A stretch of DNA of 64,000 nt from Phoenix dactylifera (Eukaryota > Streptophyta > Magnoliopsida > Arecales > Arecaceae): positions 62,001-126,000 of the forward strand of contig NW_024068023.1 of assembly GCF_009389715.1 (NCBI RefSeq). Reading direction: 5' to 3'. Position numbers and translations under genes: made by a program. Numbering within the stretch: the first letter of the stretch is position 1; each line of letters opens with the position of its first letter. Positions 56,327 through 64,000 of the stretch are shown in pieces. A model generated the notes under the pieces. The model was not told where the DNA came from, did not search any database, and was given only the letters and a program-made list of their open reading frames with translations.

Positions 56327-58661
56327 TGTCACGCCCCGAACCCATCAATCGGGTCCGGTACGCGACCGGCCGCATGAGCCCTAGAGTAGTGCCCTAAAGA
56401 TCATGCAAGGCCTAAGATAAACAACAATTCGATAATTCCACAGTTAATCACTTAAATCAAATATATAAATCCAACTTGACCAGATAATCAAATTGGTTCA
56501 TTTACAAAAGCTTTCAATATTCATTGATATCAAGATAGACTAAGCAACTAATGACTCTCATACTTGCACTCTGCGCTCATCCCATCCATGTCTATGCATC
56601 CTGCAACTCTGAAAAAAAAGAAAGAAGAAGGGGTATGAGCTTTTCCAGCCCAGTAAGAATCCCAACAGCCACACACAGTAATAATAATAAAATAATCAAA
56701 ACATCAAATAAATGCCATTTCATCTTTTCAAAAGCTCAACAAACAACAAGTGTATATAATCAGTACATATACACAAATCCTTTTTCACATTATGTGATCC
56801 ATTCCCGTATTACTCTGATTCCCAAGTTTTCAGACTTTTCACTTCTGGCTTTGGACTAACCAAGATCATGACCCAGTCCAAGACTGCACAAATCCCACGC
56901 ATAAGCTCGTGGCAGCTATCCCACGCGTAAGCCCGTGGAGGCTATCCTACGTATAAGCTCGTAGAGGCTATCCCACGCGTAAGCCCGTGGAGGCTATCCT
57001 ACGCATAAGCTCGTAGAGGCTATCCCACGCATAAGCTCGTGTCAGCTATCCTACGCATAAGCTCGTAGAGGCTATCTCATGACAAGGTTAGTCCAACCCA
57101 TTTTACATGTCTAGTTTTACATGTTTAATCACATTTCAATCACGTCACATATTTTCATAATTTCTCAAAAATATGTTATTCCTTTCCAATTTAATTATTT
57201 CAATACTTTCATAATAAACAAAATGCACACCTCATAGTGTCATACAAGCTCAAAAATAAATAGCAACATACTGATAAAATATATCCAACGATAAATCCAA
57301 TATATGCATAAATAAAAGTGCTCAGATGTAGGGATTCTTACAGAAATTTGTGGACTGACTCAAATACGGATCCGGATCACAACCTACGAGCTGGGGTGCT
57401 GAGTCCCCTAATCAAAACCTCCTGGCTCCGCTGACTCCTCCCCTACAACATCAGTTACCAATCACAAACTAAATTATTTAATATTTAAATATTCTAAACC
57501 ATAATTCACATCTATTATGGGGTCCATCACCAGATCCCCAAACATCTCAATTCCTCTAAATCTAGGGCAGTCGGGGTGGCCCGACTCCCACCCTTGTACC
57601 ACCAGTCTATGTCGTCGCCAGCCGTGGCCGCTGCCATGCCGGCGATGATGGCCGGTCCCGGTGAAGAGACCAAAAGAAAGGGATGATCCGTCCCTCTTCA
57701 TGGTTGAGAATACATCTCTCTCCCCCAAATCCTTTTTGATCCAAAGGCAACAACCATGGTGGCTGTGCCCTCTCCTTCCCCAACTCGACAACACCACTGG
57801 CCGAACCATCGTCGGCCGCCTTTGCTGCAGTCGCCGGCGATGGTGGCTGGCCAAAGAAAGAGAGGAGAGAAGATCCCTCTTCTTCTCCTTCCCTTAGAAC
57901 CGAAAGGGTCCTCCCCCTTTTTCTGCATTATTGACAGAAGGCAAGCATCCTCACAGCCACCATGATGGTGGCTCGGCTCCCCCCCCCCACCCCAGCAGCC
58001 ACGGTGGCCCACGACCGCCGCCGCCGTCGCCACCGGTGGCCATCCGACGAGGGGAAGAGGAGGAGAGGATGGGATCCCGAGGAAGAGGACCTCGGATCCA
58101 CCCTCCCTCATCACATACACAGCCTAGAAAATCCTCTCCGACCTTCATACGAACCCGACCAGCCCCACCGCCATGCATCTCGGCGGCCGGCGGCCGGCGG
58201 CGGCCAAAAACTGGAAAGAAGAGGCTGAAATAGGGGTACCCTGTTTCGGGCTCTTCTCCGACGATTCATCGGCCAAAAACCCCTCCCACACGACTCAAAA
58301 ATGAAACGCAAGGAAGAAGCCACGCTTACCTCTGTCCGATGGGGGTGCTCCGGCGGCCTTTCCGGCGACAAAATCGGAGAGGAAGCTCGGGTTTCCACGT
58401 GCGGGTCCAAGGCTTCTTCTCCCGATTTGTGGGGGATCTTCACCGAGGGAGGGAAAAGCTTCCGGCTTCCTCCGCAGCCGGCCGGTTCTCGGCTCCGACG
58501 CTAGATCTCCTCCGGCGATAGACCCCACGCCGCCGCCCCTGCTGCAATCCTCCTCCTCTTCCACGATCGTGCCTAGGGCACGATCATAAAAGGGAGACGG
58601 GCCCAGTCTTTTCGGGCCGGCCCGTTATCCCTTTCTCTTTTTTTTTTTCTGGGTTTTTACA
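56327..58661 (-). repeat. Gypsy 5' LTR (2335 bp)
   Basis: It is the partner of 51392-53731. Differences are scattered single bases and small indels, for example a run of C residues near 57980 and a shortened GGCGGCC block near 58185. It ends at GGGTTTTTACA, followed by the duplicated target. Confidence 0.93.
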
Positions 58662-59129
58662 CCGTAGAGGAGCGTCGGGATGGCTGTTGCAGATGGCAAA
58701 CGGTGGAAAGAAGCCTCTGAGGATGGCGGATCAGATATGCAAATATGGAGAAAAACACCACAGTGGGCCACATGAAGGCACTACAGAAAAAAGAGATTTT
58801 AACGACATGTTTTTGCCGACGCTTGCTGCAAGCATCGGCAATGTTCCGCAGAGCGCCAAAAATAGCCGACGCATTTTAAAAGCGTCGGCAATATACGACG
58901 CTTGTTAGCGTCGTCGTAGAGTTGGCCTAAAACGACGCTTATTAGCGTTGTTGAAAACCAAACCCGCGTCCGCCCCCCTCCTCCATCCTCGATCGACATA
59001 TCAAGCCCTCCTCTGCCTCCTCCTCCCTCCTCTGCCTCCTCCTTCTTCTGCCTCCTCCTCCCTCCCCTCCGGCCTTCTTCTGTTGCAAGAAACCGGTTCT
59101 TCCTCTCCCTCCGCCCGCACCCATCTCGC

Positions 59130-59157
59130 CTCCTCTCTCTCTCTCTCTCTCTCTCTC
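59130..59157. repeat. CT microsatellite
   Basis: A CT dinucleotide run within the C/T-rich leader before the captured ORF, typical of plant 5' untranslated regions. Confidence 0.85.
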
Positions 59158-59273
59158 GCTCTCTCGCCCTCTCTCGTTTCTTCTTCGCCCCGATTCTTCT
59201 CCCTTCCCCCCTCCCGTCGCCTCGATTCTTCTTCATCCTCTCCCTCCGAACCCCGCATCGCCTCCCATAAAAA

Positions 59274-59558
59274 ATGACCGACGCCGAGCCCTCCTCCCCC
59301 TCCTCCGCCGCCTCCGCCGACTTTTCATGCGCCGCCGTCTGCTCCACCTCCGCCACCGCGGCCGAGGCCAGCCCGCCGCCGTCGTCGGTGTGCTCCGCCT
59401 GTGGCGGCCCCACCGCCTCCATCTCCTCTGCCGCCAGCCGCCACTTCCTTGGCTTCGTCGCCGATCTCTCCCACTCTGTCCGCGGCCGCAAGATCTCCGA
59501 CCCCGTTCCCCCCCTCCCCCAAACCGTCACCTCCCTCCTCTCCCTCCTCCAAGCCTAG
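59274..59558 (+). pseudogene. Captured N-terminal ORF of an unidentified host gene
   Basis: The ATG at 59274 follows a C/T-rich leader. The 94 residues are Ser/Ala/Pro-rich, with a CSACGG segment and then ASRHFLGFVADLSHSVRGRK and a Leu-rich end (TVTSLLSLLQA). I recognise no family. The frame ends at a TAG at 59556-59558 and continues in the same frame into pyruvate decarboxylase sequence, so a single nonsense codon separates the two parts. The join falls without an intron, as if two exons were fused at DNA level. Confidence 0.55.
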
Positions 59559-60735
59559 AAGGGGCTAGTGCCAGAGCACCACCCCCATTTCATTGGGACC
59601 TACTGGGGTGCGGTCAGCACCAATTTCTGTGATGAGATTGTGGAGTCAGCTGATGCATATGTCTTTGTTGGCCCAATCTTCAACGATTACAGCTCTGTGG
59701 GTTATTCTTTGCTGATCAAGAAAGAGAAATCGGTGATTGTGCAGCCCAACCGGGTGACTGTTGGTAATGGCCCTTCCTTCGGTTGGGTTTTCATGGCTGA
59801 TTTCTTAACTGCACTTGCACAGAAGCTCAAGAAGAATACCACAGCCTTGGACAATTATCGACGGATCTTTGTACCACCCTGCCTTCCTCTCAAACGCGAG
59901 AGCAATGAGCCTTTGAGGGTCAACATCCTTTTTAAGCATATCCAGGCAAGCCTTCGACAAGTTTTGTTATTATCTATCGTTCTCTTATTAACCAATTCTT
60001 TTCTTCAAATAATTTTCGTTAAGGTTGCCTTCTGTTCTAGACTTCCCGTTGTTATTTTGGCTGCAAATTTGTCTAAAATTTAAATTTAGTGGCACTATTT
60101 TCTTATGCATTTAGCCTATATACGGGTTTACTCCGTGAGCCTCAGTTTGCCAGAAGCTTGTGAGATTGAATTTGTTCTGCTTTTTTCTTTCGACTTTTAA
60201 TCTTCTCTATCTCCCTCACTCTTTGAGCAGAACATGTTGAGTGGAGATACGGCGGTTATCTCAGAGACTGGTGACTCTTGGTTCAACTGCCAAAAGCTTA
60301 GATTGCCGGAGAATTGTGGGTAAGTAATCTTCTTGTAAGTTCTATGTCAAATTGTTGACTATGATTTGATCTTCTAATTCTAGAACCTTTAGCTGCCTCT
60401 TGTGCTCATACTATAACATTATGCATATATGAGTTCCAGATGCAGTATGGGTCTATTGGATGGTCAGTTGGTGCCACTCTTGGATATGCGCAAGCTGCCA
60501 AGGATAAACGTGCAATTGCTTGCATAGGAGATGGGAGCTTCCAGGTATACTTAATGCACCGAGTTAGTGTTTCCAGTTTGGTTAGGATGAGATGGGAGCT
60601 TCTGTTTTCTATGTTTACCCACCATTTAATAACTCTTCTGCATCATTGCTCAACTGTTCTTTCTTCTTCCTTTAGGTGACGGCGCAGGATATTTCCACAA
60701 TGATCCGTTGTGGGCACCGAAGCATTATATTTCTG
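59559..60735 (+). pseudogene. Captured pyruvate decarboxylase exons
   Basis: Exon pieces lie at 59559-59945, 60231-60319, 60427-60544 and 60676-60735. They encode in order [74 protein letters not shown], then GDGSFQ and [13 protein letters not shown]. This is the middle and start of the thiamine-diphosphate-binding C-terminal part of plant pyruvate decarboxylase, which makes acetaldehyde in fermentation. The cofactor motif is cut after GDGSFQ...IIFL: the following NN of the motif and the rest are missing. The first donor is CAG|GCAAGC instead of GT, and the acceptor before the third piece lacks AG. The N-terminal half is absent, so no enzyme is made. Confidence 0.92.
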
Positions 60736-60821
60736 CATATTACAGTATCAATACATGATACATTGCGATCTTTGTGCCCTGCTGATCATCTGATTGCTGT
60801 AGCCTGGTTATTTTTGTGCAG

Positions 60822-60896
60822 CTATACTGCTAGAGAGAGAGATGTTAGTGCTGATAAAACATCTGAACAACGTGCTCTGCTTGTGGAATCTAGAAG
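60822..60896 (+). pseudogene. Further captured exon, unidentified
   Basis: A 75-base stretch lies between a TTTTTGTGCAG acceptor and an AAG|GTGAGA donor and encodes a hydrophilic, coiled-coil-like segment (TARERDVSADKTSEQRALL). It does not fit pyruvate decarboxylase, so it suggests another source gene. A second exon-like piece may lie at about 61265-61363 before GCTCAG|GTATCTT. Neither is recognised. Confidence 0.4.
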
Positions 60897-62286
60897 GTGA
60901 GAAGTCTTTCTATTTTAATCCTTTGATGCATAATGATTATATAGTTGAGTCCGTTTGTGAAATTGCCATGCTTGGCACAAAAGACTGTAGTACTGATATT
61001 TAAACACTTCTAGATGCTGGGCCAGGTATTATCTTTTTGACAAGATTCTCTTTAAGTTAATTGTTCATATCAATCATTATATAATTCATTTTACTACATT
61101 TCGCTTCTAATTAGATGAAGAGTTAGGTCTCTCAACTACATTTAATATTTATTAAATGGATTTTAATTCTTTCTGCTGATCCTGAAAAGTTGGGTTAGGT
61201 CTTGTATGGCTATGAATGCTCCATCTTTTTGACCCCTGTTCCTACTCCCCTTTTCACTCGAACCTGAAGGAGAAACTCAAGCACAATCCCCTTGTCACTC
61301 ACAGAGCGCACCAAACGAGCTGGACAAAATGGAAGAGCAGAGATTTGATAGAGCGAGCTGCTCAGGTATCTTCTGGAATAGAAGAAGTTGCCATAGAGAA
61401 CACCAATGCAATTCAGAGATAAATGCTTGATTTGGCTTTTGCTTGTGAATAATCCAGTTCATAGAATCGCAATGAGAGAGATGACTGGCTATTGTTTTTT
61501 TAGTGGCTTGCCCCATTATACATCTTCTGTGCTTCAGCTATGTATATGTTATTTGCTTTCTCTTGGTATTTCAGTAGTCAGCTGCAGCCTCCAAATCTTT
61601 CAGGTAATTTGAAGGTTAGGATTGATGGTCTTGTAGTTTGTTGTAAATTATTGTATCAGGTCCATGCCTTTATTTGTTGGCAAATCATTGGATTTCTGAT
61701 TACATTCAGTAATCAAACCAGCAATAGTTTCTTATCACTTAATGTAGCAAGTTTGAGTTGCCTATGATTTGCTATTTTATTTGGAGTGGGCTTATTATGG
61801 TGATGTGTTTTCCCTTACAGTTAATCTGTTTTCTTCGACTGTGATTATATATACTTCTGCATGTTTGATTCACACCTATGATCAATGGTGAATACACATG
61901 AGTAGTGTTTCTATTGATGCGGTAGATATTATGTTGCTGGAGAAATGCACTCGAAGCTGAAACGAAATTGCTATATGCTATATGCAACCTCTCTTCTAGC
62001 AGAAAAACCTATATGCAACCTCTCTTCTAGCAGTTTTATTTAGCAACCTCTCTTCAAGAATAACAGGGGCCAGGTACCAGGCGACCTCTTGTTTCTTCTG
62101 TGTCTAATGGAATAGTTCTCCTCCATCGTACCCAGTTTCGTGATCTAACGCATCCAAGGCTCGTCAGCATTTAAGGAATGTAGGCTTATTATTACTACAT
62201 TTGGTATTGGCTAATTGTCAGGGGTTTATATAATGCTGTGTGTTTATAATTTACATTCGTATTTTTATTTTTTTTAAAAAAATAGC

Positions 62287-62690
62287 AATTCCGACGCTTT
62301 AAAGTGTTGGTAAATAAAAGTTGTGGCACGCCTACGCCGATGCTAGAAAAGCGTCGGCAAAAATACATTTACCGACGCAATAAAGCGTCGGCAAAAACAA
62401 AGATTTTCCGACGCAAATGAGAGCGTCGGCAAAAATGATATTTACCGACGCTTTAAAGCGTCGGCAAAAACACAGAATTGGGCATCCGGATGCTTTAAAG
62501 CGCCGGCGAATGTCATTTTTGCCGACGCTTTCCTTAGCGTCGGGAAAGCCTTGTTTTTGCCGACGCTTTCTCTTAGCGTCGGCAAAAACTTTTGCCACTC
62601 TAGTATCGCCAACGCTTTTGCGACGCTTCTGTTTGCGTTGCGGGAACTTTAGCCGACGCTTATAAGCGTCGGTAAAGATTATAAAAAGCG
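62287..62690. repeat. Subterminal palindrome array of CACTA 3
   Basis: About a dozen units of the form CCGACGCTTTAAAGCGTCGG are present, each followed by CAAAAA or similar, at a spacing of about 30-40 bp. In CACTA elements subterminal repeats are the transposase binding sites. The long minus-strand open frame across 62332-63198 is a by-product of this repeat. Confidence 0.88.
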
Positions 62691-62717
62691 CCGGGAAAGA
62701 TGAATTTTCTTGTAGTG

Positions 62718-64000
62718 AGGGGAGGACTCCTAGTTGGACTAGGAATCCTAGTGCGGTTTGGAAAGGGGGTGGCTGATTTGGTTGGCGTGTGTGGATTCCT
62801 AGCCGAAATAGAAATCCTATTGCGTTGGCATAAAAGCGAGAGATAAGGGGGCAAGTGGCATGGTGGATGAAGAAGTCCTTAACGGCCAAGGACTTGTTGA
62901 GGGTGGGGTTCACGCGTGGGAAGAGATGGTTGTGGTATGGCCGGTGGCTAGCACTAGGATCTCCTCGTTTGTCAAGTTTGTCAAGGAGTTCTTGCTGAAG
63001 ATGGCATTCTTGGAGAAGATGAAAGCATGCCGATGACGAGGTCCCACTGATGAAGAAGATCTCTGGAAAAGGTAGGAAAGGATAGGATTGAGATGAAGGA
63101 GTTTTGGAGACACAAGAAGAAGAGATTATGGAGACGCAGGAGGAAGAAGAAGATGGCTTCACGCCAAAGGAGAAGAAAGAGGTGTCGGCCAAAGCCAAGA
63201 AGGGATTATTTCATTCAATGCTTGATGCCCTAATTCATGGGGTGTGGCCTTTAAATAGGCCTTACATCATGACTCAAACGTGGCCCTCAAGTCAAGTTAA
63301 TCAATTGACCAACTCAATCAATTAACAACTAACCAAACTTGGACCCTTACATCAAATAATCCCTTACCAAAATTGATCCAATCAATTGACCCAATTACAT
63401 TACTTAACAGCTAACCCAATTGACTTGTTTAATAACAAAACAATTGACCAAATTAACTTGACTAAAACAAAAGCAAATGACCAAATTGACTGGATTAAAC
63501 AAAAGCAAAATGCAGCAAAATAAAAATGTAGCAGACTCAAATGGACCCAATCTGGGGGCCCTGATGTCAAACTTTGGTGCGGTGTGAGTAAATGGCTCTG
63601 ATGGCTCCCTCATCTGAAGGAACGACTCTGATGTCCCTATTAAAAACCCTTCAAGTCGTCATTAGACTAGGACTATTGTTAGCTCAGAAGGCCTATGGTT
63701 GGGGCCTCAAGGGTTTCTTCTTGAATAATGACATGAAATTAGCTGCTGAGAAAATTTTTGCAAAGTGGATGGATGCATTGCAATATGGAGAACCAATAGA
63801 TGGATTCTCCTTTGGGTGACGCCAAGCTATAAATTCATGCTTACAAGAAACACTAGCTCTCGTAAAAAAGGTAGTTAAGTAATTGTTCATTTTACAAAAT
63901 TTCAAAGAAATAAGCATGCATTTAAAAGAAATGGCAATATGAAAGTGCATGCATAGAAACTAGTAATTCTCAAAAACAACTTCTCAGAGTCATACTGCAA
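62718..64000. other. Right flank, no gene identified
   Basis: The part 62720-63300 is GA-rich with a TATA-like TTTAAATAGG at 63239 and an inverted AGGCC pair around it. The part 63280-63520 has repeated AATTGACC/CAATTAAC words. It may be an LTR or leader of another element, but no end could be set. An open frame at 63592-63819 (75 codons, with KAYGWGLKGFFLNNDMKLAA) is compositionally protein-like and might be an exon of an unknown gene. Confidence 0.35.

Larger units (their letters stand above)
51392..58661 (-). mobile_element. Internally deleted Ty3/gypsy chromovirus (7270 bp)
   Basis: LTRs of 2340 bp (51392-53731) and 2335 bp (56327-58661) start TGTCACGCCCCGAACCCATC and end GGGTTTTTACA on the plus strand. 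The PBS complement lies just left of the right LTR and the polypurine tract just right of the left LTR, so the element runs on the minus strand. The flanks are TCGTA and CCGTA, a 5-bp duplication with one change. The internal part is only about 2.6 kb, with the integrase end and chromodomain left; gag, protease, RT and RNase H are gone. This fits the Tekay/Del group of chromoviruses. Confidence 0.94.
58779..62717. mobile_element. Pack-CACTA DNA transposon 3 (3939 bp, TSD AGG) carrying pyruvate decarboxylase exons
   Basis: It starts CACTACAGAAAAAAGAG and ends ATTTTCTTGTAGTG, with AGG on both sides (58776-58778 and 62718-62720). Subterminal palindromes of the CCGACGCTTTAAAGCGTCGG type occur a few times at 58810-58940 and about a dozen times at 62287-62690. 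There is no transposase. The interior carries a leader with a CT microsatellite, an unidentified leader ORF, four pyruvate decarboxylase exons and other exon-like pieces, all on the plus strand. Confidence 0.93.

Noticed and set aside
62332-63198. Minus-strand open frame of 288 codons
   Set aside because: It starts outside the CACTA element and reads through the GACGCTT palindrome array, giving ADAFKAS-like repeats; an artefact of the repeat.

Overview
This is a transposon-rich stretch of plant nuclear DNA, and no complete functional host gene can be supported in it. The coiled-coil NBS-LRR style, the retroelement lineages and the CACTA motifs suggest a monocot, possibly a palm, but that is inference; no species-diagnostic locus is present. 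Almost everything recognisable is a mobile element or a host-gene piece broken or carried by one.

Layout. 1-5321: decayed Ty1/copia pol and its 3' LTR. 6643-10043: three partial copies (A, B, C) of a low-copy sequence with a conserved exon-like core; a fourth copy (D) lies at 13745-19562. Inside this repeat cluster sit CACTA elements with matching 3-bp target duplications: 10222-12608 (GGA), 14171-17598 (CAA) and 17626-19241 (TGT). The older repeat copies keep the matching empty sites. The element at 14171 carries minus-strand pieces of two host genes, a NIPA-type magnesium transporter and a pyridoxal kinase. 21276-21608: the N-terminal coiled-coil exon of a CC-NBS-LRR resistance gene, cut off by a Ty3/gypsy LTR (21609-22743). 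That LTR is cut in turn by a 9.9-kb Ty1/copia element (22744-32629) with two near-identical 2.34-kb LTRs, a PBS, a PPT and a gag-pol broken by stops, frameshifts and a deletion in reverse transcriptase. Its two flanks do not match, which suggests recombination that removed the rest of the resistance gene.

32630-39113: a piece of another LTR, a SINE fragment, a cluster of miniature LTR elements (TRIMs) with an embedded 5S rRNA sequence, and two weak candidate exons. 39114-40953: a MITE (TGA duplication) and a non-autonomous hAT-like element (8-bp duplication TCCCTCGA). 41060-49832: an L1-type LINE on the minus strand with DUF4283-type ORF1, endonuclease, reverse transcriptase, zf-RVT and RNase H parts, interrupted by TRIMs and with two 233-bp repeats in its leader. 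51392-58661: an internally deleted Ty3/gypsy chromovirus on the minus strand, with 2.34-kb LTRs and an integrase C-terminus plus chromodomain remnant. 58779-62717: a CACTA element (AGG duplication) carrying several exons of pyruvate decarboxylase fused in frame behind an unrelated leader ORF. 62718-64000: no identified gene.

The region reads as a graveyard of nested insertions in a former resistance-gene neighbourhood. The Pack-CACTA elements and the 5S/TRIM composite are its most informative parts.
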